From: Bacillus sp. ISL-41
GTDB taxonomy: Bacteria > Bacillota > Bacilli > Bacillales > Cytobacillaceae
Assembly (NCBI RefSeq): GCF_018613235.1
Contig: NZ_JAGGQP010000029.1
Coordinates: 227,335 to 291,334, forward strand
Direction of reading: 5' to 3'
Length of the DNA: 64,000 nucleotides
The number at the start of each line of letters is the position of its first letter. Positions within the stretch are counted from its first letter, which is position 1. The position numbers and the translations under genes are program-made. A model generated the notes under the pieces. The model was not told the origin of the DNA, did not search any database, and saw nothing but the letters and a program-made list of their open reading frames with translations. Shown here in pieces: positions 10,001-19,102 of this stretch.

Positions 10001-11443
10001 TTAGAAATTGAAGTACAGGAACTCGGAAACTTTTCCAAGCTGTAAAATCGATACGATTGAAATGAGCACGATGAATACCATGTTGATGTTGTTAGGCTTG
10101 AATCGTTCTAGCATTTCAAAAGAATTCTTTCTTAAGGTCACGACAAGCATACCGATGATGATTAACAGTACGCTCGGGGTGGTATAAAGCATCTCACCTT
10201 CTGGTAAAAGGTTGATATTAAAGATTGGTCCCAGGACATTTGCCACCCTTGTTGGCAGTTCGATTTTACCCATGCCGAACATCGCTTTCAGAATCGCGAT
10301 CGCCTGTGCGAAGCTCTCTGCACGGAAGAACACCCATGCGGCATTCACAAATTGGAATGTGATAAACCACGCGAGCAGCTTAGGCATTGAGTAACCGCGA
10401 CGGTTCCACCACCTATAGATGACGGAAGCTACTCCGTGCAGGAATCCCCAGAAAACGAACGTCCAGCCAGCGCCATGCCAGAAGCCGCTGACCATGAAGA
10501 TGATCATGATATTGATGTATGTCCGCGACGGGCTTATTCTGCTGCCGCCAAGCGGGATGTATATATAAGCCGTCAGGAAACGGCTCAGCGTAATATGCCA
10601 GCGGCGCCAGAAGTCCTGAATGTTCAGCGCCTTGTATGGAGAGTTAAAGTTGATCGGCAGCATGATGTTGAATAAGAGTGCTGCCCCCACCGCCATGTCC
10701 GCATACCCGCTGAAGTCGAAGTAAAGCTGGAATGTGTAGGACAGTGAAGCGATCCAGGCTTCGACAATGTTCAGGTCGAAGGCGTTTTTATATCCATCGT
10801 TTGCCCATATCGCAAAGGTATCGGCGATCATCACTTTTTTGAACAGGCCGATGCCGAAGATATATAGGCCGAGCGAAATGTTCTTAGCATTGATCCGCGA
10901 GTTCTCGTTATGGAATTGGGACATCACTTCTTTGTGATGGACGATCGGACCGGCAATAAGCTGCGGGAAGAACACGACAAAAAGCATATACTCATCGAAC
11001 CGATACCCCTTCGTTTCATAGCGATAGCTGTCGACGAGGTAAGCGATTTGCTGGAAGGTGAAAAAGCTGATCGCCAGCGGCAGCGCTAGATGAAGCAAAG
11101 GAAAGCTTTCTTTTAGTACAGTATTTACTGTAGCAATGAAGAAATCAGTGTATTTATAATAGCCCAATAATAGGACATTAAAGACGATGCCTATTGTAAG
11201 GACGGTTTTACGTGTTCCCGGTTTGTTAGTTCTTCCGAGATAAGTACCGACCGCGTAGTTGACCACAACAGATGTCAAAATCAATGGAAGGTAACTCACA
11301 TTCCACCAGCTGTAGAAAAATAAGGATGCCACAACAAGCGAAATCTTCGCCAGCCGCGAAAGACCCGCATACTGAAGAACAAAATAAATAACAAAAACAG
11401 AAGGCAGAAAATAAAATATAAATTCATACGAATTAAATAACAC
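10001..11443 (-). CDS. MBOAT-family O-acyltransferase (AlgI/PatA-like)
   Basis: Polytopic membrane acyltransferase of about 480 aa. The N terminus LFNSYEFIFYFLP is the classic AlgI/PatA/DltB opening. The core shows QIAYLVDSYRYE, FFPQLIAGPIVHHKE, FDFSGYADMAVG, FWRRWHITLSRFL and the catalytic-histidine segment SGFWHGAGWTFVFWG. The start is taken as GTG 11443, preceded by GAGGGTG; an ATG 45 bases upstream has no ribosome site. It probably moves acetyl across the membrane to the downstream SGNH partner (22-base gap) for polymer O-acetylation. An alginate-like polymer is unlikely in this organism. Confidence 0.9.
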   Translation of the reverse strand: MLFNSYEFIFYFLPSVFVIYFVLQYAGLSRLAKISLVVASLFFYSWWNVSYLPLILTSVVVNYAVGTYLGRTNKPGTRKTVLTIGIVFNVLLLGYYKYTDFFIATVNTVLKESFPLLHLALPLAISFFTFQQIAYLVDSYRYETKGYRFDEYMLFVVFFPQLIAGPIVHHKEVMSQFHNENSRINAKNISLGLYIFGIGLFKKVMIADTFAIWANDGYKNAFDLNIVEAWIASLSYTFQLYFDFSGYADMAVGAALLFNIMLPINFNSPYKALNIQDFWRRWHITLSRFLTAYIYIPLGGSRISPSRTYINIMIIFMVSGFWHGAGWTFVFWGFLHGVASVIYRWWNRRGYSMPKLLAWFITFQFVNAAWVFFRAESFAQAIAILKAMFGMGKIELPTRVANVLGPIFNINLLPEGEMLYTTPSVLLIIIGMLVVTLRKNSFEMLERFKPNNINMVFIVLISIVSILQLGKVSEFLYFNF

Positions 11444-11530
11444 AGTAAACGCACCCTCATTAAAAAGATTTACTGCACAATTATACATAAATTAGCGAAC
11501 AATGTCATATAAACAAAGAACACCCCGAAC

Positions 11531-11587
11531 ACATCACCCCTTTAAAGCACTGGGGGTCAGACCCCCAGCACTTTAAAGGGGTGATGT
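11531..11587. repeat. REP-like palindrome 1 (GGGGGTCAGACCCCC core)
   Basis: Perfect inverted repeat with 28-base arms around a single central A (11559). It lies in the gap between the MBOAT start and the end of the SLH glycosidase gene and shares its core with about ten other sites in the window. Confidence 0.9.
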
Positions 11588-11637
11588 AAATAGGCCAGTC
11601 CCCGGGGTATAAATACATGCCGGGGACTGGCCTATTT
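11588..11637 (-). terminator. Terminator of the SLH phosphodiester glycosidase gene
   Basis: 18-base arms AAATAGGCCAGTCCCCGG / CCGGGGACTGGCCTATTT with a 14-base loop, directly after the stop at 11649 and abutting REP 1. Confidence 0.75.
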
Positions 11638-11648
11638 CTACTATATTA

Positions 11649-13649
11649 TTATTGTTGCTTTGTAACTGCTCTGTACAGGAACAGTGCATATTGGACTCGG
11701 TCGACACTTCCGTTTGGTCTGTACTCGGTTCCATATCCTTTTGTAATGTCGTTTGCGTACAAGCTTAAGATAGCGTTGTATGCAAAGCTTGCTTCTGGGA
11801 CATCCGTGAAAGGCATTTCTCCTGATGCTTGCAACTTAAATGCCCTTTGGAGGATGGCAGCCATCTCCGCTCTTGTCAAAGGCGAGTTAGGGTCGAATAG
11901 GGTCCCGCCTTCTTTACCATTGATAATGCCTGCATTTGTGATCGCAGCGATTTCCTTATAAAAGCGATATTCTTTAGGGACATCCAAGAAGTCTACATCT
12001 CTAACGTTTGTAGTATCCAGCTTTAATGCTCGTACTAGCAGCAATGCTGCGTCCAGGCGTTTTAATGTAGTCGCTGGCCTGTATGTTCCATCTGGGTAAC
12101 CCGCAATGATATCTCGATCAAACAAGTACTTAATCTGCGGGTAGTATTTGCTTGTACTAGGGACATCAGAGAAAGGAGATTCTTCGATCGTTACTTTTAT
12201 TGGAATTTCCTTTGTGAGGTTTCCATAACTAGCAACAATCACTCCCTCACCTGGTGTTTTTGTTTTTAAAGTTGTGCCCTCAAAAGTTCCTAAAGTGCTG
12301 GATAGCTTTAATTTTGAAGAATCTTTTGTAAGAGGGTTATAAAATTGATCCAGTACGTACTTCAGAGAGACAGTAATCGAATCCCCTACTGTTACTGATG
12401 AGCTGGAAAGGCCTACATCAAACATACTAGCAGTGCCTGTTGGGGCTGTGCTGATGGCTTGTAAGGAAGTATGGACAGCCCTTTCCCATCCATCAGATGG
12501 CTTATTAATTAGCGAAGCCATGTCATTTCCATACTTACGGGCCAGCATGGTTGTCGATCCGCCGCCATCAAGATTCAAAGCTTTATAGGCTCCTAGTTTT
12601 ACAAGGTATTGAGCAAACTCGGTCAAATTCATGCCCTTACTGTAGCCTTCTGCCCTGCCATCTACTGTAACCATGAAAACCTTAGTCAAGGTACGGTCCA
12701 CAGCGATTGCTGTTCTTGGTGCACGTTCAAGTGCGCGCTGACTTTTTGGGTCAATACTTAAAGAAACATTCCCGTTATCCACAAGTCTAGGGCCACTGGC
12801 AAGGATGTACTGGGCACCCTTCCATTTATCATCAATATTAATAGAAACCTCTACTTGGTCTCCAATTTTCATTTGTTTTACGAACTGAAGGTTCTCAGTT
12901 CCATGAGCAGATAATACGAAACCATCTGCGGGAATCTGAGTATTGGTATTGGTGTTGTATGGACGTATTGCACTAACCGTTCCAGTGATTTTATCACCAA
13001 ATTTTAAATCTTTATTTTTTGAAGCACCTGTAAAAATAACTTCCATGCCATATTGATTTGAGTTCGTATATCCACCCATATAGTCAGGAGTATATAAAAT
13101 TAAATTATTTTCTGTCCTGACCTTATTCATGCTAGTAATCTCCATGGTTGTTCCATTGTGAGCAGCCGCAAGATCCAAGTCAAAGTAATCAATCTGGGCT
13201 TTTTTTGAAGCATCTATTCCAAAGGCGATTGGTTCATTCACATATTGATCACGGCCTGATGCAACAATTCCAGAGTTTACGAGAATATCATTTTGTGCGA
13301 TTAGATACATAGGAAGCCTGGTTTTTGTATCAAAAAATGAGCCATTCACAGCCCCTACCACTCTGTTTCCATCTCTGTGGACGTATTTTGCTTGAGCAGT
13401 GGTACCTGAAATGGTTCCGATTTTTGGTACTGACAGATCCAACTTCGTATACTGATCCTGAAGATTTACCTCCAGCACTTTAATAGATTGGTCATATCCA
13501 TTGATAACTTCTCTATTTTCCTTGTATTTTACGCCAGAAGACACTGGATACTGTTCAACCGTAGCCGCTGAGCCAGATTGCATACCAATTGACTGAAAAA
13601 CAAGGAAGCTCGCGATGACACCGACAACAACCTTCTTAGCTAATTTCAA
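11649..13649 (-). CDS. SLH-anchored phosphodiester glycosidase (NAGPA-type domain) protein
   Basis: Surface protein of 666 aa. A signal peptide ends near residue 29 (GMQSGSAATVEQ). A phosphodiester glycosidase/NAGPA domain occupies about 60-400; its signatures are VNGSFFDT, APRTAIAVD and the end motif ALNLDGGGSTTM. A short Ig-like segment (about 410-500) precedes three SLH repeats (about 500-550, 560-610, 620-666), each ending in a TLKRLDA/PLTRAEM/SVDRVQY-type helix. The SLH part would bind pyruvylated wall polysaccharide, and the catalytic domain acts on phosphodiester-linked sugars; its substrate is unknown. Export by Sec, perhaps SecA2-assisted, is inferred. Confidence 0.88.
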   Translation of the reverse strand: MKLAKKVVVGVIASFLVFQSIGMQSGSAATVEQYPVSSGVKYKENREVINGYDQSIKVLEVNLQDQYTKLDLSVPKIGTISGTTAQAKYVHRDGNRVVGAVNGSFFDTKTRLPMYLIAQNDILVNSGIVASGRDQYVNEPIAFGIDASKKAQIDYFDLDLAAAHNGTTMEITSMNKVRTENNLILYTPDYMGGYTNSNQYGMEVIFTGASKNKDLKFGDKITGTVSAIRPYNTNTNTQIPADGFVLSAHGTENLQFVKQMKIGDQVEVSINIDDKWKGAQYILASGPRLVDNGNVSLSIDPKSQRALERAPRTAIAVDRTLTKVFMVTVDGRAEGYSKGMNLTEFAQYLVKLGAYKALNLDGGGSTTMLARKYGNDMASLINKPSDGWERAVHTSLQAISTAPTGTASMFDVGLSSSSVTVGDSITVSLKYVLDQFYNPLTKDSSKLKLSSTLGTFEGTTLKTKTPGEGVIVASYGNLTKEIPIKVTIEESPFSDVPSTSKYYPQIKYLFDRDIIAGYPDGTYRPATTLKRLDAALLLVRALKLDTTNVRDVDFLDVPKEYRFYKEIAAITNAGIINGKEGGTLFDPNSPLTRAEMAAILQRAFKLQASGEMPFTDVPEASFAYNAILSLYANDITKGYGTEYRPNGSVDRVQYALFLYRAVTKQQ

Positions 13650-13970
13650 CTCTGTTCCCCCTATTTTTCATTCTTCCATTATCTGTTTCTACCAAAATAT
13701 TTTTACCATATACAACAAATTTTGTCGAATGGTGAATAAAGGATATTACTAGGTATTTTTACATATTAAGCCTGGTTTTTACCAGTTTATTAGGATGTAA
13801 ATAACCTTAAATTACCAACTAACCTAGCTGTTTATTTTTTGTGAAAACTTAATTAGAATAGAGAAGCAAAGAGACCAATATGTTAAAACTCATAATGGAA
13901 AAGGACATCGTGTGGGGGGGATAGGAATTGAAGAATTTGAAGAATCCGCGGTCTTGCATGCGCAATAATA

Positions 13971-14009
13971 CGTTAAAGCACCGGGGGTCTGACCCCCGGT
14001 GCTTTAACG
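13971..14009. repeat. REP-like palindrome 2
   Basis: Perfect 19-base arms (CGTTAAAGCACCGGGGGTC and its complement) around a central T, nine bases past the stop of the SLH gene at 14019. The remaining gap up to 13650 is AT-rich promoter territory with no gene seen. Confidence 0.9.
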
Positions 14010-14018
14010 CGTTACTGT

Positions 14019-15020
14019 TTATTGTTGATTTGATGATGCGGTCGTGATTTTTACTGGATTGATTTGTTCACTGCCTACTGTTGAAGCGGCATCAAAGTTC
14101 AATGCTGATGCGTTTGTTGTTCCTGCAGTGAAGTTAAATTCGATTTCGAGTTCATCGATATACAGCAGGCCTTCTTTGCCAGCAAGGTCTGGAGTAATAT
14201 CAAAAGTCAGTACTGTAAGGTCATCAGAAATAACTGCGTTATTTATTGCTGGGATGGTTGCAGATCCATCTGCAAATTCTGCTATAATCCATAGACCTGC
14301 GGCAACTTCCTCGGCACTGTATTCCGCTGGGGCAGCTTCTTCAAGGGTTACAGTAATTGTATCTGAATCTACTAATTCAGCAGTCTGAGCATATGGAATG
14401 TAAATTGTATCTTCTAAGAATGTAAATGTTCTATATAGAAGGTTGGCAAAATCTCCGCGAGTAATATTCATGTTTGTACCAAAAGTAGTTTCTGTTTTAC
14501 CATAAGTGATTTCGGTACCATATAACGCTTCAATATAAGGGCCAAAAACTCCAACTGCATCTATAAATGGTGTGTCGACAGCAAACTCATCAAGTTCAAA
14601 GCTAAGTACCAGTATTTTAGCCATAGCGCCACGAGTTAGTGGATCATTTGGCGCAAATTTTTCTTTAGTAACACCTGAAATAATGCCATATTCAGCAAGG
14701 GCATTAACTGACCCAGCAATACGAGAATTCAAATCTTTAAAACCAGCAGATGGTGCATTTTCTGTATCTAGTCCCAATGCATTGGCCATGATAACTGCTG
14801 CATCACCACGTGTTAAGTTAAGGTTTGTACCGAAAGTCGTCTCTGTTTTTCCGTTGACAATTTCCCAGTCATGAAGGAATGTAACAGCCTCTTCATAGTT
14901 TTTTGTTACATCTGAGAATTTGTGACTTTCGTGTGCAAATGCAGCCGGTGTTACTGCAGCTACAACGACAGCAGCCGAAGTTCCAGCTGCCAGGAATTTC
15001 TTAAAAGAGTGATTTGACAA
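14019..15020 (-). CDS. Small SLH-domain surface protein, 333 aa
   Basis: A signal peptide (MSNHSFKKFLAAGTSAA... cleavage near AFAHES, residue 30) is followed at once by three SLH repeats (about 33-85, 90-145, 148-200). The first and third share the phrase GKTETTFGTN with ITRGD/LTRGD helices. A C-terminal beta-rich domain of about 130 residues follows, with no enzymatic motif that I recognise. The ribosome site AGGAGG precedes the ATG. The architecture suggests a wall-bound structural or accessory S-layer protein. It is too small to be the main S-layer protein. Confidence 0.88.
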   Translation of the reverse strand: MSNHSFKKFLAAGTSAAVVVAAVTPAAFAHESHKFSDVTKNYEEAVTFLHDWEIVNGKTETTFGTNLNLTRGDAAVIMANALGLDTENAPSAGFKDLNSRIAGSVNALAEYGIISGVTKEKFAPNDPLTRGAMAKILVLSFELDEFAVDTPFIDAVGVFGPYIEALYGTEITYGKTETTFGTNMNITRGDFANLLYRTFTFLEDTIYIPYAQTAELVDSDTITVTLEEAAPAEYSAEEVAAGLWIIAEFADGSATIPAINNAVISDDLTVLTFDITPDLAGKEGLLYIDELEIEFNFTAGTTNASALNFDAASTVGSEQINPVKITTASSNQQ

Positions 15021-15494
15021 TGTAATTCCTCCTGGAAATATAAATGGATAAAAACGTGAATTTTACTGGTTATTAACTTGCTGAACATATTTTAGCAAAT
15101 TAAAAGTTTTAGAAATACAAGTAATTTATGGATTTAATACAAGCTTTTACTAAGTTGAACATAAGGCTTAGCTACTTAATTACTATCATCACATTAACCT
15201 TGCCATCTACTCTTATCCAGGATAGGTATTGACCAATGTTTGTAGATAAACAGGAAGTTTGTTAAATGATTCACCGATATAAATCAAAAGGAAGTTGCAT
15301 CTAAAAAGTGATTACTATTTTTAAATAAGTCAATGTTCAACCTAAATAAATAAAGAAGGCAATTAATTAGTATCCAGTTAAATAAAAAAGTTATTGTAAT
15401 ATCATTTATTTCAATTAATAAAACTGGTAAAAGATTTACAATACATAGTCATATAGGTATCCGCTTGCCATAATGTTTTATTTTACCATAATAA

Positions 15495-15611
15495 ATACTA
15501 TTGCTATTACCCTTATAAAACTAAATAGGTAAACGTAAGTTATAGTAGACTTTGGTTGAATAGCCATTTTGGGCTTCCCCCTTCTTCTGGTAAAAGACGG
15601 GGGTTTTTTTA
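15495..15611 (+). ncRNA. Candidate small RNA with its own terminator
   Basis: A plus-strand rho-independent terminator (stem 15577-15586/15594-15603, seven T at 15604-15610) has no plus-strand gene upstream of it. A promoter-like TTGCCA (15465) and ATAATA (15488) with a 17-base spacer would start a transcript near 15500, giving about 110 nt. The flanking 15021-15495 is AT-rich, without ORFs. Existence is inferred only from these signals; the 5' end is approximate. Confidence 0.4.
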
Positions 15612-15615
15612 TGCC

Positions 15616-15678
15616 CTTTACCATACAAACACACTAACGCGCCGGGGGTCAGACCCCCGGCGCGTTAGTGTGGTAAAG
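15616..15678. repeat. REP-like palindrome 3
   Basis: Perfect 21-base arms (15630-15650, 15652-15672) around a central A, with outer CTTTACCA/TGGTAAAG continuing the symmetry. It ends at the base before the ugpB stop codon, so it may also serve as that operon's 3' hairpin. Confidence 0.9.
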
Positions 15679-17040
15679 CTATTTTTTCTTTGTTTTATTG
15701 GCGATCTCAATGGCCCTGTCTGTTCCTTCTGCTGCCTGGTCTAGTGCTTCTTGTGGCGGTGTTCCCTGGTACATGTTTTCAAGTGCGGTTACGACTTGCT
15801 GGCGTGATTCTGGGAAGACGGAGATCAATGCACCCTGGGTCGCGAAGGATGGTTTTGTATCCTGCAGTTGGTCTACCGTTACCTTGAATTGCGGGTACTT
15901 TTCCCACTCTTTCTTCACGATGTCTTCCTCATATGCTGCCGGATTGATGGCGAAGTAGCCTGTGCCGATATGCCATTTTGCCTGGCTTTCCGGAGAGGCG
16001 AGGAATTTCATGAATTCCCATGCTGCCTGCTGCTTATCGTCGCCAATGCCTTTGCTCATCCATAATGATGCTCCGCCAATGGCGACGCCCTGTCTTTCGA
16101 CTTCATCCGGATAAGGGATATAGGCAACTCCTACATCAAATGAAGAGTTATTGATTGCGCCCGCAACACCTGCGGATGAATCCATGTACATTGCGACTTT
16201 GCCTGTCTGGAAGGCTGCGCGGATATCATCCCAGTTTGTTCCGTAATTGCCGAAGGTTCCAGCTTTGTTCATGTCATCGAGGAACTTGAAAACGCGCAAT
16301 CCTTCTTCTCCATTAAACACAGCTTTTGTCGCGTCATCAGAACGGCCATTATCATTGTCGACATACAACCCACCCTGTGTGGCAACAAGCTGTTCAAAGA
16401 ACCAGCCATATGTCAGCATCGAGAAGCCAAAGCGCTCATTCTTCTTTGTCAGCTTTTCCGCAGCCGCTTTCACTTCGCTGAATGTTTGCGGCGGGCTTTC
16501 CGGATCAAGTCCCGCTTCCTTAAATGCATCCTTGTTATAAATCATCACTGGAGTTGAGGAGTTGAAAGGCATTGAATACAGCTTGCCATCAACCTTATAG
16601 TAGTTAAGAATATTTTCCTCAAGCTGAGACAAATCATAATTGTCCTTGTCAATGAATGTCTGCATCGGCTCGATGAAGCCACTTTCAATCATGTACTTTG
16701 TCCCTACTTCGAATACCTGCATGATGGCCGGCGCATTATCAGTGCCGCCAACACTGCGAAGCTTTGTCAGCGCTTCTTCGTAAGTACCCTGGAACTCCGC
16801 GTGCACAACCACTTGATCCTGTGAATTGTTAAAATCAGCGACAATGCCATCAAGCGCTTCCTGGCCCGGTCCCGACATCGCATGCCAGAACGATATTTCT
16901 GTTTTCTCGCCAGGCTTCGTGCCGCCATCCTTCTCCTTGTCTTTGTCATCTCCCTTGCTTGCATCATTCGAGCATGCCGACATGACCAACAGGCTGAAAA
17001 TCGCACTAATCACGAGGAACCATCTGAACTTTTTCACCAT
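15679..17040 (-). CDS. ugpB: Glycerol-3-phosphate/glycerophosphodiester ABC transporter substrate-binding lipoprotein
   Basis: Extracytoplasmic binding protein for a sugar-type ABC importer. It has a lipoprotein signal with lipobox LLVMSACS, then an acidic linker (DDKDKEKDGGTKPGE) and a family-1 solute-binding fold with ISFWHAMSGPGQEALDGIV, IPYPDEVERQG and WEFMKFLASPESQAKWHI. These resemble UgpB. The start is taken at ATG 17040 with AAGGGG about 11 bases upstream; a GTG at 17052 abuts that ribosome site. It is the last gene of ugpC-A-E-B, 63 bases after ugpE. Confidence 0.88.
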   Translation of the reverse strand: MVKKFRWFLVISAIFSLLVMSACSNDASKGDDKDKEKDGGTKPGEKTEISFWHAMSGPGQEALDGIVADFNNSQDQVVVHAEFQGTYEEALTKLRSVGGTDNAPAIMQVFEVGTKYMIESGFIEPMQTFIDKDNYDLSQLEENILNYYKVDGKLYSMPFNSSTPVMIYNKDAFKEAGLDPESPPQTFSEVKAAAEKLTKKNERFGFSMLTYGWFFEQLVATQGGLYVDNDNGRSDDATKAVFNGEEGLRVFKFLDDMNKAGTFGNYGTNWDDIRAAFQTGKVAMYMDSSAGVAGAINNSSFDVGVAYIPYPDEVERQGVAIGGASLWMSKGIGDDKQQAAWEFMKFLASPESQAKWHIGTGYFAINPAAYEEDIVKKEWEKYPQFKVTVDQLQDTKPSFATQGALISVFPESRQQVVTALENMYQGTPPQEALDQAAEGTDRAIEIANKTKKK

Positions 17041-17103
17041 CTTGCTGAACACCCCTTTTATTTAAATGCTTCTGGATACCAGAAGTTGAAACCGATTAAT
17101 GAA

Positions 17104-17922
17104 CTACTTGAGCGCTCCCTGGGTCAGGCCTTTTTGAAGCTGCTTCTGACCTGCAAAAAGCAGTAGCAGCGTCGGGATGATGACCACGATCACTCCCGCC
17201 ATGACGACGCCCCATTCGGTCGCGACCTCCTGGGATTGCAGCTGCTTCAAGCCAATCTGCACTGTCCTTACCTGGTCCGTGCTTGTCACGAGCAATGGCC
17301 ATAAATACATATTCCATGTCGTCAGGAACCCGTAGGCTCCGAGCGTGACAAGGCTTGTTTTTGAGACCGGAAGAATTACCCTCCAAAAGAAAGCAAACTT
17401 CCCGAGTCCTGCGACTTCCGCTGCTTCATGCAGTTCCTTTGGAATCGTCTTGAAGTGCTGCCGCAGCAGGAAGGTTCCGAATGCCAATGCGAAAAATGGC
17501 ACGGTCAATCCTTGATATGTGTTCATCCAGTCAAGCTTTTGGATGGTAAAAAAGTTAGGGATCATCGTTGCTTCCCAAGGAATCATCATCGTCGAGATAA
17601 ACAGGAAGAAGATGAAATCCCTACCCTTAAAAGGAATGAAAACAAAGGCATATGCCGCCAGACTGCAGACAATCAGCTGGCCGAGCATGACGCCGAACGA
17701 CACTATGAAGCTATTGATCAGGTAATTCATCAACGGCAGCCGTTCGAACACTTTTACATAGTTATCAAAATGGATCGATTCAGGAAAAAACTTGCCCTGG
17801 AGGATTTCCCCGCCAGACATGAAGCTGATCATGAAGGCATACAGCACCGGGAAAAAGACCAGAAAGGCCGAGATTATCAGCAAAATATAAAACAGGATTT
17901 TTTTCGGTGTCGACATCATCAT
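17104..17922 (-). CDS. ugpE: Glycerol-3-phosphate ABC transporter permease UgpE
   Basis: Inner-membrane permease of 272 aa with six predicted spans and the EAA loop ELHEAAEVAGLGKFAFFWRVILP (about residues 170-192). The sequence closely fits the MalG/UgpE group (ISFMSGGEILQGKFFPESIHFDNY, TMMIPWEATMIPNFFTIQKLDW). Its ATG overlaps the ugpA stop (ATGATGATG/TGA), so the two are translationally coupled. It pairs with UgpA and is powered by UgpC. Confidence 0.93.
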   Translation of the reverse strand: MMMSTPKKILFYILLIISAFLVFFPVLYAFMISFMSGGEILQGKFFPESIHFDNYVKVFERLPLMNYLINSFIVSFGVMLGQLIVCSLAAYAFVFIPFKGRDFIFFLFISTMMIPWEATMIPNFFTIQKLDWMNTYQGLTVPFFALAFGTFLLRQHFKTIPKELHEAAEVAGLGKFAFFWRVILPVSKTSLVTLGAYGFLTTWNMYLWPLLVTSTDQVRTVQIGLKQLQSQEVATEWGVVMAGVIVVIIPTLLLLFAGQKQLQKGLTQGALK

Positions 17923-18827
17923 TGATAGTGCACCTTCTTTTCTCCGAGCTTAAATTGCAGGATCGTCACGATCAGAATGCAGATGAACAAAAAGACTGCC
18001 TGGGCGCTTGCCGTGCCGAACTGGTAGTTGACGAATGCCTCCCGGTAAATGGAGTAAACAATCAGATTGGTTGCCTGGGAAGGACCGCCCTTCGTTAAAA
18101 TGTCCACCTGCCCGAATGTCTGGAAAGCATTGATCAAGGAAATCGTGATGATGAAAAATAATGTCGGCGACAGCATCGGAATCGTGATCCTGCGAAGCTG
18201 ATACCAGTAGCCGGCACCATCAATCTTCGCGCTTTCATATAAATATTCATCGATGTTCTGCAGCCCGCCGAGCAGGATGAGGAACGAGAAACCGATATTC
18301 ATCCAGATTGTCGAAATCGAAATCGACACGAGCGCCCAATCCGGATCAAGCAGCCATTGCACGCCTGGCAGGTTCATGACATTCAGCAGCCGGTTGAACA
18401 TGCCAATGCTAGGGTGAAACAGGAACAGCCAGACAACAGAGGAAGCAGCGACCGAAATGCCCATTGTCGAGGAATAGACCGTCCGGAAGAAGCCGATTCC
18501 TTTCAGTTTTTCATTGGCGATCAGCGCCAGAAACAGCGCGATGATCACCCCTGTTGGAACGGTATACAGGACAAACAGCACCGTCGCCTTGATACTGTTA
18601 CGGAATTCCTTTGACTCGAAAAGGTAGGCGTAATTTTCAAAGCCGACAAACAATGCAGCCGCACCCTGCTGGTCGGTCAGGAAGAAGCTGAGGTAAATCG
18701 TCCGGAACATTGGGTAAAAAATGAACACCGCAAACAGAAGGATCGACGGAAACAGGTACAAAAGCGCGCTGCGGGCATTGAGCGATTTTCTCCAAAAATT
18801 TAGTTTCGGAGGAGCGTCTGCTTTCAT
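17919..18827 (-). CDS. ugpA: Glycerol-3-phosphate ABC transporter permease UgpA
   Basis: Membrane permease of 302 aa in the MalF/UgpA group. It has six spans, with FPSILLFAVFIFYPMFRTIYLSF first and the EAA loop YLYESAKIDGAGYWYQLRRITIP at about residues 200-222. Its start overlaps the end of the frameshifted ugpC tail by four bases. It forms the channel with UgpE. Confidence 0.93.
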   Translation of the reverse strand: MKADAPPKLNFWRKSLNARSALLYLFPSILLFAVFIFYPMFRTIYLSFFLTDQQGAAALFVGFENYAYLFESKEFRNSIKATVLFVLYTVPTGVIIALFLALIANEKLKGIGFFRTVYSSTMGISVAASSVVWLFLFHPSIGMFNRLLNVMNLPGVQWLLDPDWALVSISISTIWMNIGFSFLILLGGLQNIDEYLYESAKIDGAGYWYQLRRITIPMLSPTLFFIITISLINAFQTFGQVDILTKGGPSQATNLIVYSIYREAFVNYQFGTASAQAVFLFICILIVTILQFKLGEKKVHYQ

Positions 18828-19102
18828 AGGAACACCTCTTTATCAAACACTTGGTTCTCGATGTCCGTAGGAGTTTTGATGATTTTTTCCGTCTCGCTGT
18901 CAAACAGACAGACGGAGTCATAATTGATGACAACTGGAACCACATCACCGACGTCGATCCGCCACTGGCCAGTCCATTTCGCCATCCATTCCCTGCCGCC
19001 CATATCGAAGGAGAAGATCGTTTCATTGCCGAGCACCTCGACATTGGTCGTTTTTACATAGACCTTATCTCCTCCGCCTTCGTCTCCTTCGTCGCTGCCT
19101 TC
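18824..19102 (-). pseudogene. ugpC: Out-of-frame C-terminal piece of ugpC (TOBE-like domain)
   Basis: This reading frame encodes GGGDKVYVKTTNVEVLGNETIFSF-type sequence and the terminal FDSETEKIIKTPTD expected at the end of a 360-370 aa UgpC/MalK ATPase, but it is displaced by one base from the upstream ATPase frame. The acidic linker EGSDEGDEGGGD reads sensibly in this frame, so the frame loss is probably near 19068-19110. An internal GTG at 19036 could start a 70-aa product. It could be a true mutation, a sequencing error or, less likely, recoding; there is no classical slippery heptamer. Confidence 0.8.

Noticed and set aside
17428..17925. 165-codon ORF antisense to ugpE
   Set aside because: Shadow of a well-supported permease gene; low-complexity charged product, no ribosome site.
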